Origin: Ceratopteris richardii
Lineage: Eukaryota > Streptophyta > Polypodiopsida > Polypodiales > Pteridaceae
Reading direction: 5' to 3'
Length of the DNA stretch: 64,000 nt
Assembly (NCBI GenBank): GCA_020310875.1
Contig: CM035420.1
Coordinates: 189,006,380 to 189,070,379 of the forward strand
Shown one piece after another: positions 23,501 to 32,830 of this stretch. The notes under the pieces are model-generated. The model was given only the letters and a program-made list of their open reading frames with translations, was not told the origin of the DNA and searched no databases. The first letter of the stretch is position 1, and each line of letters begins with the position of its first letter. The translations under genes and the position numbers were made by a program.

Positions 23501-24366
23501 CCAAGAAGTTATGGAACAAAGGATTCAAAAAATGGAAACACCTCTGGAAACATGACACCAACAGTTGGATCAACTACGAGGATATCGACCCTCGCATAAA
23601 CATCTCCTACGAAGAATGGAACACCTTGCAAAGCAGATTCCTCGCTTGGGATCGTCACAAAACTCGCCTTCTCATGGGACATGACGCTCCGAACGCGCGT
23701 GGTCTCAAATGGCACAATGGAAATAGCCTACTCAAAATCCCGAACATCAATGAAACGACTGACCTCCAGATCAGCCTCAACAAGAAGTGGTGCCTGTCTT
23801 GGACGCGGCTTCGGTGGGACATGAAATTCATGGGTATCTGGCACCCACTTATAGAGATTAAGAAGTCGGTCCTCTTATGGCAAATTCTTCATCGGGGAAT
23901 TTGGACTAACCATAAGGCAAGTAAAATTTGTGGGGTCCCTCCGTGGTGCAAACGCTGCCACCGCGCTATCGAAGATGTCCCACACATCTTCCTTACTTGC
24001 CCCAACTCCTACAGAATCTGGCAGATGGTTGGACTGAAAATCAGAGTTCAGAAACAGCTTAGTTGGAAACAGGTCCTTTTGGGTGAAGCGATTGGGTGCT
24101 CTGCGGCTCTCTGGAACGCAATCAGAGGGGAAGTCCTGTGGAAAATTTGGCGGGAGCGGTGTGCTCTCAACTTCGGCGACTCCCCCAGGGAGTGGTCGAT
24201 TGAAAAATCTCTATTCCTCCTTGGCAAAAGGATTGTCAACAGTAAGAAATCCCCCCCCTTCAGGCACCATCAAGTCCTCCTTTTGATCAACAACAAGCTC
24301 AAACCCAAGTGGGTCCCGCATGAGGGCGACGAGAGGGTGATCAACCTTCTTTGTAATGCAACCTAG
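20542..24366 (+). CDS. LINE ORF2: endonuclease and reverse transcriptase
   Basis: Open 1274-codon frame. Residues 1-235 form an APE-type endonuclease (SLNARGL, CIQEIK with the catalytic Glu, GDFNMVEDP, and SDHYPIV near 225), which nicks target DNA. Reverse transcriptase spans about 450-760: SPGPDG, NWRPITML, KGFIKGRSI, KIDFDKAYDR near 590, RQGCPLAPLLF and the catalytic FADD near 697. A C-terminal zf-RVT zinc domain (about 1110-1170: ILHRGIWT, CKRCH, HIFLTCP) precedes the end. There is no RNase H domain. This is the normal plant L1-like layout and length, and all catalytic motifs seen are present. The start ATG overlaps the ORF1 stop by 4 bases. It drives target-primed reverse transcription. 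Confidence 0.96.
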   Translation: MIVISLNARGLTDPSRATIIGQWLRDISLNPDFICIQEIKIDGEDLQKRLRQISSAHVWIPTKHQRGSGGPVIGVKQLWFEKLENSIEDVSHRWIAVSFGAPLCVTMVSLYAPNGDLERLNTWASLDSLPHNVLICGDFNMVEDPMDRWMGKGRVIDSREKETWDMTKLHLDLIEFKDSRGFSWSNLQAGEDLRKARLDRCYISQSFTQQWGHPTITQRTDLTISDHYPIVITFQPSNKIRKAPWFHANATTFSIPSVHQEIADVWKVAFASGLAPAKCWRSAVDKSRKIMIRTKKMLETVRRARREALYHKLWRLEEEVNKGKQQAQKGLRKIRAVLRYEEELQRKNLQIFFKEWWAGKADKPTKEMCSILKRKHSRESIPLLLDPHGNVCNSEEDNLGIIEGHFTRLLGTSNPLSRHRRDCMAAISRVSPRRIPPNLHSLLHAPISESEIIEVIDALPFGKSPGPDGLTNEFFKSFKLVVATPIRVVWQEALKFGALPSCINNGIIKLIHKKGEKNRIENWRPITMLQTGYKIIAKVIANRLACHLRSWLSEDQKGFIKGRSILETIMDIWEGIQFANESNQDVVFLKIDFDKAYDRLEWDYILQSLQDLGCSKKFTKMIATLLGNATTQINVNGKLLKAIHLKRSIRQGCPLAPLLFAIATEGLSRLVTHHVEAGNIKGLHLPHDHSQIIMRLFADDMNAFVHNDNTSLETFWRCLDTFCEASGSKINHNKTAFRAIVGLQPGLLIDHGCQIIPQGQIFRLLGIPLGFGVSMEQRWNWVLAKLENKLNYWRGMQINLAGRAMVINTFLLSSTIYFLSCWRPNEQGLSKLNSICRNFLWTGDHNRRGVPKIKWAFCTSPRDSGGLGILDIGCMANKLAAKWMIKAWCNREASWAKLIFRNKNELALTGSPNWKNLDIMTLLFSPIPVFPKGSNLVCSLWKGWNKVKSFTRISEDWKWAAGIRQNDSIWFPIHGIRSVEPWNIQNAKKLWNKGFKKWKHLWKHDTNSWINYEDIDPRINISYEEWNTLQSRFLAWDRHKTRLLMGHDAPNARGLKWHNGNSLLKIPNINETTDLQISLNKKWCLSWTRLRWDMKFMGIWHPLIEIKKSVLLWQILHRGIWTNHKASKICGVPPWCKRCHRAIEDVPHIFLTCPNSYRIWQMVGLKIRVQKQLSWKQVLLGEAIGCSAALWNAIRGEVLWKIWRERCALNFGDSPREWSIEKSLFLLGKRIVNSKKSPPFRHHQVLLLINNKLKPKWVPHEGDERVINLLCNAT

Positions 24367-24503
24367 GAACCAACCTAGCTTCCCCTGCTTTGTGGGATTT
24401 GGGGGGTCCCGTGGGCACTAGTCCCCTTCTATTGTACCTTTGTTTCTTAATTTAATTCAAGTCCGGGAGAGTAGGCTATTGCCGAACTTCCTTTATATTA
24501 AAA
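24367..24503 (+). other. LINE 3' UTR
   Basis: Short G/T-rich 3' UTR containing GGGTCCCGTGGGCACTAG and GGGAGAGTAGGCTATTG, ending in an A-rich run. The same text, diverged, ends the truncated LINE copy at about 53205-53340, so this tail is probably what the ORF2 protein recognises. Confidence 0.8.
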
Positions 24504-24508
24504 AGAAA

Positions 24509-26734
24509 TTGTTTTGCAAGTACTGTAAAGGGAATGATCATATCATAAAGAACTGTCCAAAACTCGCTGCAAAAGAGGCAAAGAAGAAAGAGGCTGGAAT
24601 GGTTGTTGCAGAGGCCTCTACACCAAAAATAGAGTCTGCAAATCTTGTGCAGGAAGAAGAATGGGCGTTTACTACTATTTGCAGTTTTGACCCATCTTCT
24701 CATGAGCAGTGCATGTCTGCAGTAGACTCAGATGTTTGGTATTTTGACAGTGGGGCAATCAAACATATTACCTTGCAGCGTAGTTTCTTCTCTTCACTCA
24801 AGCCTACCCCTACAGGGAATACTGTTTTATGTGCCAACAACTCCTCTTATCCTGTTATGGTAGTTGGTAAGATCATTTTGACTATTGTTGATGGTAGTTC
24901 TTTCACTTTGTCAGATGCTTTATTTGTGTCAGGGATCAAAAAGAACCTGTAATCAGTTTTTGCATTAGCCAAGATTGGCTTGGTTGTGAAATTTGTTGAT
25001 GACAGGTGTACAGTTCATGATATGTCAAATGGCGATGTGATTATTGCTTCTGGCATTTTATGTCTAGGGTTGTATAAGCTCATAGAATATGAGAGATCTG
25101 AAAATGATTTGGCATGTGCAGTAAATGATTCTTAGGCTATGTCAGATGCAAAGCTTTGGCATGCACGCTTTGGTCATCTGAATTTTGCTAGTTTGCTACG
25201 CCTGCAAAAATCTGAAATGGTGTCCTCTTTGCCCAAACCTGAGGCACCTGGAAAACATGTTTGTGAAGGTTGTATTTTGGGCAGAATGCAGTGTTCCTCC
25301 TTTCCAAAAGATGGTTCAGTTCGGGCTACATAGAAATTGCAGCTTGTACATAGTGATGTCTGTGGTCCTATGCAGACACCCTCTTTTGGAAATTACCTTT
25401 ACTTCCTGACTTTCATTGATGATTTTTCTATGCATGGGTATATCCACTCAAAGCAAAGTCCGAAGTATTCATGTGCTTCAAACGGTTTTTGGTTTTGGCT
25501 GAAAATCTGTCAGCATGTAAAATGGGCACCCTCCATTCTAATCGAGGGGGGGAATATATGTCTTCTGATTTTAATGCATTTCTGGCTGAACGTGGGATAA
25601 AACACCAGTGTACAGTGCCATATAAACCTCAACAGAATGGAGTTGCTGAATAGAAGAACAGGTCACTCATGGAGATGGCGAGGTGTATGGTCAAGAGTCA
25701 GGCTTTACCTCATAGTTTCTGGCTTGAGGCTGTCATGTGTGCAGCATATGTACTGAACAGGTGTCCCACTAAAGCGCTGTAGTCTATCACTCCATATGAG
25801 GCTTAGCATGACCGCAAGCCATCCGTTGCTCATCTGCATGTTTTTGGTTGTTTGGCATATGCACTAGTGCCTGAACAACATCGCAGAAAATTGGATGATA
25901 AGGTAGTAAAATGTATTTTTGTTGGGTATAGTTCTGAAAGTAAAGGCTATCATTTGTATCATCCACAGACTAAACGCATTCTGGTTAGCCGTGATGTTGT
26001 CTTTGTGGAAGATGCTATTCAACCATTGCTTTCATGTACTAAGGAGACATCTGTTAGCTCCAAAGACATGTATGATACTTTGATGCCTCTTTTTACAGGT
26101 GGACAATCTAGTGCTGGTCCTAATGAGGCAACTTCTCAGCCTTTGCAGGTTTCATATGATGATGCAGATCATTCCATTTCTGATGCAGATTTACATGATG
26201 CACTTGTTGATGAGAGAGCTGATATTGAGCAGGCAAAAACTATGCCAAAATGGCTGGTGCAGACTTTGCATGAGAGCAAATTAGATGCACCTTTGTCATA
26301 TCGTACTCGTTTAGGCTCTCATAGTGCCTCCTTTGCATTAGATTGCTATGCTATGGCTGCGTCTAGTCTCTGTGATGAGAATGAGCCTGTTTCTTTTGAT
26401 GAAGCATAGAATTCAGAAAATTGGATGTCTGCTATGCAATTTGAATATGATGCTATAATGAAGAATGGTACATGGTCTTTCTGTGACTTGCCTCCTGGCA
26501 AGAAGGCCATTGGCACTAAGTGGGTATACAAGTTGAAGCATAAACCTGATGATATAGTTGTGAGGCTGAGTATAGGGCAGCTTTCACAACGACTGTTGAG
26601 TGTGTGTGGCTCAGATGCCTTATGGCTGATTTGGGTGTTGGCCAATCTTCTGCCACCACCATCTTCACTGACAGTTAGAACGCATTGGCAGTTGCGAGGA
26701 ACCCTGTGTTCCATGCTCACACTAAGCACATTGA
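24509..26734 (+). pseudogene. Copia-3 zinc knuckle to RNase H
   Basis: Continues the Copia-3 coding region after the LINE: zinc knuckle CKYCKGNDHIIKNCP (about 24515), protease with VWYFDSGAIKHIT (about 24735), GAG-pre-integrase (LWHARFGHLNFASL, CEGCILG, about 25150-25290), integrase (LVHSDVCGPMQTPSFGN, FIDDFS, NRGGEY, HQCTVPYKPQQNG), then VFVGY-type text, RT start (W..AMQFEYDAIMKNGTW, IGTKWVYKLKHKPD) and an RNase H scrap. Fossil with several breaks; part of pol is absent. Confidence 0.92.
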
Positions 26735-26809
26735 CTTGTGTGTTGTGCTCCACGCTTCTTCTTCTTCCTTGTGTTGTTCGCGTGCTTCCGCAGACGTCTA
26801 ACTCCAACA
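26735..26809 (+). repeat. Copia-3 3' LTR remnant
   Basis: 75 bp matching the right-hand third of the 5' LTR (CTTGTGTGTTGTGCTCC to ACTCCAACA) with three differences. The target duplication GTAAT follows. Confidence 0.93.
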
Positions 26810-26814
26810 GTAAT

Positions 26815-29795
26815 GTCAAAGCTTCCAATGGCAGGACAAACATTCTAAGTAAGGTTCTCTATGTACCCACTATCACTAAAAACCTAATAAGTGTAGGCCA
26901 AATAGTTGAAAAAGGCTTGCAAGTTAGGTTCACCCAACATGGAGCTTTTGTGGAAGATCCATGTCAAGGCTTCAAAAAGATAGCCCTAGGTGAGAAGCAT
27001 GGTAGGCTCTTTACTTTTGAAGTAGGAGAAACCAGGAACATAGCTCTATTCAACTTTGGGTCTCAAACCCTAAGTGAGCTTGAAGTGTGGCATAAGAGAC
27101 TTGCTCATGTGAATGAAAGAACCTTGAAGGATATATGCAGGGATCAAAGTGTTCTAGGACTGCCAAACATATCAAAGCAACACATGATCAACAGGTGTGA
27201 TGCATGTCAGATTGGGAAGGCACAAAGACAACCATTCAACCACAAAGGCTACATCCACAACAACTTATTGGACTTAGTACATACAGATGTATGGGGACCA
27301 AGTCAAGAACCTTCATTGGCAGGATCGAGGTATTATGTCTCATTTATTGACGACCATAGTAGATGGACTGTTCTATACTTTATCAAGAGTAAGAATGAAG
27401 TGTTTGATTGCTTCAAGAAATATCTTGCACATGTGGAGAATCATACAGGTAGATCACTAAAGAAGCTCAGATCTGATGGAGGGGGAGAATACTTCTCCAA
27501 AGAGTTTGATGAGTTCTTGCAGGACAAAGGTATCAAAAGGGAAGTGACTACTAGATACTCTCCTCAACTAAATGGAATTGTAGAAAGGAGAAACAAGACA
27601 TTGGTTGGATCAGCCTGAACAATGCTTGAAGAGAAGAAGTTACCACATTATCTATGGGCAGAAGCTATTTCAACTGCTGTGTACCTTGTCAATAGACTAC
27701 CATCCAAATCACTTCAAGGTATGACTCTTTATGAAGCATGGCATGGAAGAAAACCTAGTCTTGGACATTGCAAGGTTTTTGGTTGTTTAGCTTATGTTCA
27801 TGTACCATCACAAATAAGAGGTAAGCTAGAGGAAAGGGCAACAAAGGCAGTGTTTATTGGATATGATTCAACTCAGATGGGTTACAGGTTCTTCAATCCT
27901 TCAACCAAGCAATTCAATACAAGTAGAGATGTTGTGTTTGAAGAACACAGGTCTTGGCATGATGAAGACAAACAAAAGGTAACACTACCATATGATCTTG
28001 ATTTTGACTCTCATCAATTAGGAAGCAAGCATGATACACAGGTCTAGGATCTAAGAAGTGATACAGACGATGACCAAGATGAAAGAGAAAAGGATTACAA
28101 GCTATGGAAGTCAAGAGGCAAAGCAAAGATGCAAGAGGTTGGAGAATGCTCAAAACAAGCACCTAGAAGATAAGCAAGAGAGAAGAAACAACCAGAAAGG
28201 TATGGATATGATTCCACATTTGTTATGAAGCATTCAATATACTTGGCAAAAGACTCTATTTCAGAGGAACCCTCAACCTATGAAGAGGCAAAGGGAAACC
28301 CTAATTGGGAAAAGGCCATGAAAGAAGAGATAGATGCATTGAAGGAAATGGATACTTGGGATTTGGTTCCAATGTCGCCGAATCAAAAGGTAATTGGTTG
28401 CAGATGGTTATAAAAAGTTAAAAGAAACTCAGATGGATCAGTTTGCAGGTACAAGGCAAGATTAGTTGCCAAAGGATGCTCACAAACTCATGGTATAGAC
28501 TATGAGGAAACATTCTCACCTGTTGCAAAGATGACTACAATCAGGACACTGATAAGTGTAGCGGCTGTAAGGAATTGGAGACTCCTCCAACTTGATGTGA
28601 AAAATGCATTCTTAAATGGTTGGATAAGTGAATAGGTATACATGTCACAACCACCAGGTTTTGAAAACCCTAATCATCCATCTTATGTTTGCAGACTCAA
28701 GAAAGCATTGTATGGATTGAAACAAGCTCCTAGAGCTTGGAATTACAGGTTGGTTACATATCTTCAAAATCAAGGGTTCAAAGCTACCAACTCAGATCCT
28801 TCTTTATTCATCAAAAGGGATCACAATGAGGTTATCTATCTATGTGTATATGTAGATGATATTATTGTGACAGGTGATGATCTAAATGGCATTCAAAGGA
28901 TCAAGAGACACATGCAAGAAGAGTTCAAAATCAGTGACCTATGTGAGCTCACATATTTCCTAGGTATGCAGGTGATATACACAGATGAAGGAATGTATTT
29001 GAATCAAAGAAGATACATTTAGGATCTTCTTCTCAAGTTCAAAATGGAGAACACTAAACCTGCAGGTACACCTTTGGAGATGAATCATAAACTTAGTGTT
29101 TATGAAGGTGAGAAAATTGAAGAAATTAAAGAGTATCAAAGCTTGGTAGGTAGCTTGATATATGCTACTCATACAAGGGCATACATCTCATATAGTGTGG
29201 GAGTGCTTAGTCAGTTCATGCACTCACCAAGAAGACCACACATGGATGCGGCTAAGAGAGTACTTAAGTATCTCAAAGGTACAATCAACGAAGGTATATT
29301 CTATCCTTACTCTTCGGATTTGGATATTTAAACATACTCAGATGCAGATTCGGCAGGAGCTAAGGATAATAGAAAAAGTACATCTGGTTACTTAGCATTT
29401 GCAGGTTCGAAGGTAGTGTCATGGAGTTCCAAGAGCAACCAGCAGTTGCTTTATCCTCAACTGAAGCAGAGTATAGAGGCTTGACCATAGCAACTCAAGA
29501 GGCAATATGGTTAAAAGCATTGTATACAGATTTGGGACTTGTGAGTTCCAAACCTCACATATTTGGAGATAATGTAAGTTCCATGCATCTAGCGACAAAT
29601 CCTATTTTCCATGCGAGAACCAAGCACATAGAAGTCCATTACCACTTCATCAAGGAGAAGCTCATGGCAAAGGAGATTGAAATTTCTTTTGTTCCAATTG
29701 AAAAGCAAGTAGCAGATATGATGACGAAGGCACTTGATGGAGTAAAGCTTTGTAGATTCAAAGCTCTGGCAGGTATTCAGCCTATCAGAGAATGA
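26815..29795 (+). pseudogene. Copia-2 integrase, RT and RNase H
   Basis: Resumes Copia-2 after the nested element: LYVPTITKNLISVGQ, GRLFTFEV, GAG-pre-integrase (LEVWHKRLAHVN, CDACQIGKAQRQPF), integrase (LDLVHTDVWGPSQEPS, FIDDHSRWT, LRSDGGGEYFS, SPQLNGIVERRNKT), the GCLAYVHVP and AVFIGYDS region, RT ([48 protein letters not shown] near 28850) and RNase H (STSGYLAFAGS, ALSSTEAEYRGL, GDN.SSMHLATNPIFHARTKHIEVHYHFIKE, VADMMTKAL). A polypurine tract lies at 29818-29827. Fossil with several breaks, better preserved than Copia-1. Confidence 0.95.
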
Positions 29796-29827
29796 AGACT
29801 CAAGCATACTTTAGCTTGAGGGGGAGC

Positions 29828-30905
29828 TGTTGGAACATCAAGATTACACTATGCTTGAGGTGGATTTGATCAACATCAAAGGCTATCGCGTCGAAAGAAT
29901 ATCTGTTGGAGAGTTCTTTTTCATATGCTCATTTATTGTATTTTTTTGAGAGATTTTTGATGGTTCATTTACCATTGTAAAAGCCTTGAGCTTTACACAT
30001 GTAAAGGTAGAAAGATAGAGCCCAAATCCCACTAATTTGTGGTGGTTGAAGTTGCATTCAATCAAGCAATCAATCACCTAAAAGTAGATCAAACTAGATC
30101 TTCACTTTTCCTAGATTGTAGGGAAGTGAATTGATTCCCTCCAACAACCATTCCCACCTTCATTTGAATTCAAATTTCACTTGTAGAAGTCGTGGAACAC
30201 TCCTAGAGTCCATATAAAGAATTGAAATCACTTGTACATTACATGGAAGCAATATACATACACTTGTGACCATCATTGTCTTGCTCGTTCAATTCTCTGC
30301 ATCATCTTCTCCGCCAACAGTAATCTTGCAAAGGCTGCTGCTGTCTCTCCAGAGTTCAAATTGAGTGCAAGATGGCTCATTGGAAAGATATTAGTGTCTA
30401 GTTTATGCCTATAAATTTTCATAGCATTTGGTTCAGTATATTGGGGGGAATTTGAGTTTTTCTGTCTCGGGGTCAATCTCTACGTATTCCTGAAAAATAG
30501 GAAGTACCACAGGTGAATGTCGCATTCATTCCTATAGCTTATTTTGCTTATTCCTTATACTTTTGAGCATTCTATACACTCAACCCTATGTGTATCACTC
30601 CCATAAAAGGATTTTTTCTAATTGTAATCACGCTGGTCGCTATGGGCATTTGAAGTTCATTGTCTCTTCCATAGATAGAAAGTTTTTTGAGCTAGTTGAC
30701 CCGCAAACCTATCTGTTTTGTATCGACTTATTCTCCTTGATGCTCCAAAGTACATAGTGTGTTTCTTTGCACTTATTGCATGCCTATAAGGTCTATTTGA
30801 GTCTGCATAAGCTCAAGGGCTGGTCTTGTGCCGGTTGGCTTGACCAAACTTCGTCGCTTTGAAACACATTTTTCTACCTTCTACAAGCTTCTCCAAGTTC
30901 TTTCA
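29828..30905 (+). repeat. Copia-2 3' LTR
   Basis: 1078 bp, TGTTGGAACA to TTCTTTCA, directly after the polypurine tract GAGGGGGAGC. Followed by the target duplication ATGTG. Part of the same LTR sequence recurs as a fragment at 53758-54005. Confidence 0.95.
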
Positions 30906-31270
30906 ATGTGAACCATCGATGGTTCACCTGACCATCATGATGGTTCATTTGACCATCATGATGGTTCACCTGACCAACACGATGATTCACCATGCCATTG
31001 TGACAGTACCATACAATCGTGATGGCTCGACCACCTCAGACCATCATGATGCCTCGATAGGACATACCATCACAATGGCTTGCTTGACCATCGTGATGCT
31101 TCGATAAGTGCACACCATCATGAAGACCCAGCCTCGGACCATCGCGATGCCTCATTCCTTGCAGACAATCATGACAGTTCTAGACCATCGCAGTGGTTCA
31201 ATTGGACCATTGCAATGGTCCGTAACCATCGTGATTATCTCAGACCATTGCGATTGTTCACCTAAAACAC
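30906..31270. repeat. CATCATGATGG palindromic array, right half
   Basis: Repeats of GACCATCATGATGGTTC, GACCATCGTGATGC and GACCATCGCAGTGG at 20- to 30-bp spacing, continuing the array cut by Copia-2 at 14768. Each core is a near-perfect palindrome (ATCATGAT, ATCGTGAT). Confidence 0.9.
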
Positions 31271-31456
31271 CAAATTTAGGGTTTTTATTTTTGGGAAAAT
31301 TCAAGACCTATTTTGAGTCATTTTTGAGTGAGTAGCCATATTGGAGACTCCTTAGCTCATATTTAGAGAAAAACCTGTCTACCTGTTTTAACCCTCGAGA
31401 GCCTGAATGTCCATAACTTCCTCATATGAAGTCCATTTTTTGGGCTCTAGGGCTCG
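31271..31456 (+). other. Gypsy leader end
   Basis: Contains TCCATAACTTCCTCATATG and GGGCTCTAGGGCTCGTTGG. The same phrase, on the other strand and diverged, occurs in the leader of the young gypsy at about 49585-49655. This marks the interval as the end of that family's leader, just before where gag should start. In this copy the Ptta-like fragment follows instead. Confidence 0.7.
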
Positions 31457-32114
31457 TTGGAAAGCCTCCGAGATGGAGCTCTGGTGATGGATGCGGCTGG
31501 CAAAGCAATGCATGCACACATAGGACAGCTTTGCCCCATCCAGTTTGTACACTCTGTCATGCTGAAATGGAGTGAGCAGGATAAAGATCGGAAGAATTAT
31601 ATCACACAGACGATTTATCACGAGTTCCGACCAGCCGATGGACAGTCTCTTGTCAGTTCAGAGTGGATTCTACACACCGCATGTGAGGTTATGTCCCATC
31701 GACGATCCGAGGCTCGTGATGCTTTCAGAGCAGGCTTACCAAAGCTTGTATGGTTAGATGCTGAGGAGTGGGACGTGATTCGTGATGAGCAACAACAGAC
31801 TCCTGACCGATATCGCTAGCAGCGAGATGCCACAACCACACGTTTAGATATGGTTGGACCGTCACATTTGGGCAGCGACGGATATGACACGATGCGTCAT
31901 GAGTTTGTAAGTACCATTTCATTTATTGAATTTATCTGTGTTAAATTTCTCATGTATGTTCCTCTAATCTTTTGTATATTTGTTTCAGGAGCTGGCAATA
32001 GGTCATCCTCCAACACGAATGGAGGAGTCTTACGAATATCGTCATGGGTTGATTGCACTATTGGAGGACTTGGAGGGACGCGGTGCGGTCGTTTCATGGG
32101 AGCATTTGTGATGA
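31457..32114 (+). pseudogene. Ptta/En-Spm-like gene fragment, copy B
   Basis: Exon 1 runs from about 31484 (ATGGATGCGGC) to 31906, with an in-frame TAG at 31817-31819. The intron has donor GTAAGT at 31907 and acceptor TTTCAG at 31988. Exon 2 is 31989-32114, and a second intron begins GTAATT, with a TTGCAG acceptor near 32201. It is about 70% alike to copy A in protein, with VSSEW, SHRRSEARDAFRAGLPK, HLGSDGYD and ELAIGHPPTR. The HxGSxxY...GxPPT signature recalls Transposase_24/Ptta proteins of CACTA elements; this is a tentative call. A hairpin and a 12-bp repeat array of the kind seen in CACTA subterminal DNA lie 0.4-0.7 kb downstream. Broken frame. Confidence 0.5.
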
Positions 32115-32482
32115 GGTAATTAATTTATAAACTTGGTTTTTACTTGTTGTTTGTAATTTTCATGTGAATTCATCTCATTCCATTAATGTTCTTTGTTGCA
32201 GAACTGTTGATATGGAGCGTTCTTTGCATGTCTATGGCAGTGGAACACCAAAATTTTGTATTTGATTTTCATATGGCAATGCATTGCTTTGCCACATTTT
32301 GTAAAAGCGTCATATATGACAGTGGTTTGCCACACTCTTGTACATGCTTCATTATTGAAATATATAACTTCTTTTGTACATGGTTCATGGTTCATTCTGA
32401 TTATCTCTTTTGTGTCCAATAATACTCTGTTTCATGAAATCATATTTCGGTTGACATTAGAGTACACATCACATGTACTCGG

Positions 32483-32576
32483 TTTTTTTTGGGCAGAGTG
32501 TATTGTCTTTTGTTAAGCAACATCATGGTAATGTTGCTGTAGCAAAAGACAACACACTATGCCCAAATTTTTTTTT
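32483..32576. repeat. Long hairpin (about 40-bp arms)
   Basis: Arms 32483-32523 and 32531-32576 are near-perfect inverted copies around a 7-base loop CATGGTA, with only a few mismatches and one single-base bulge. The outer ends read TTTTTTTTGGGCAGAGTG and CACTATGCCCAAATTTTT, so a CACTA-like end occurs in each arm. It could be the fold-back end of a DNA transposon, two abutting CACTA ends, a MITE or a small-RNA precursor. Confidence 0.85.
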
Positions 32577-32591
32577 GCAGGTATGGTCATT

Positions 32592-32830
32592 GGTATACGC
32601 GACAGTACTCCCAGTAATGTCATCGAAATAAGCATCGGTACACCTAGCAGGAGATGGTATACGCGACGGTACGCCTAGCAGAGGCCTCGATATAGGCACC
32701 GGTATGGGCGACACTTATACCGACGCATATACCGACGCTTATACCAATGCGCATACCGACCTTTACACCGGCGTCGCGGCAAATAAAGCCGCGTTCATTT
32801 CCCTCGGTAAAAACCTCGGTATACCATCGA
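32592..32830. repeat. GGTATACGCGAC / ATACCGACGC repeat array
   Basis: Left half: GGTATACGCGACAGTAC, then GGTATACGCGACGGTAC and GGCACCGGTATGGGCGAC. Right half, opposite orientation: five tandem 12-bp units TATACCGACGCA-like at 32716-32775, then CTCGGTATACC. Short motifs clustered in both orientations near an element end are typical of CACTA subterminal regions, where the transposase partner binds; that reading is inference. Confidence 0.75.

Larger units (their letters stand above)
18047..24503 (+). mobile_element. Near-complete LINE (L1-like, plant type)
   Basis: 6.46 kb with a repeat-rich 5' UTR, ORF1, ORF2 and a 3' UTR ending TTTATATTAAAAA. It is inserted in Copia-3 gag. A short possible target duplication AGAAA is seen at 18042-18046 and 24504-24508, which is shorter than usual for LINEs and so uncertain. 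ORF2 is fully open, which suggests a recent insertion. Its 3' UTR motif GGGAGAGTAGGCTATTG recurs at about 53283, in a truncated copy. Confidence 0.93.
16741..26809 (+). mobile_element. Copia-3 (Ty1/copia) nested in Copia-2
   Basis: Begins TGTTGATATATTTAGG and ends CTCCAACA, flanked by the 5-bp target duplication GTAAT (16736-16740 and 26810-26814). Its own sequence is about 3.6 kb; the rest is the LINE. It contains the 5' LTR, a canonical primer site, gag, protease, integrase, an RT piece, a bit of RNase H and a remnant 3' LTR. It is incomplete and broken in several places. The shared part of the two LTRs differs at 3 of 75 sites. A relative lies at 6366-7428. Confidence 0.95.
14769..30905 (+). 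mobile_element. Copia-2 (Ty1/copia), with nested insertions
   Basis: Full-span copia element bounded by TGTTGGAACATCAAG...CTTTCA LTRs and a 5-bp target duplication ATGTG (14764-14768 and 30906-30910). Its own sequence is about 6.06 kb; the other 10 kb is Copia-3 plus a LINE. Order: 5' LTR, primer site, gag, protease, [Copia-3], integrase, RT, RNase H, polypurine tract, 3' LTR. The aligned parts of the two LTRs differ at roughly 5% of sites by eye, so it is several million years old or more. Coding regions are broken in several places. Copia-1 at 3.4-5.6 kb is a relative. Confidence 0.95.
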
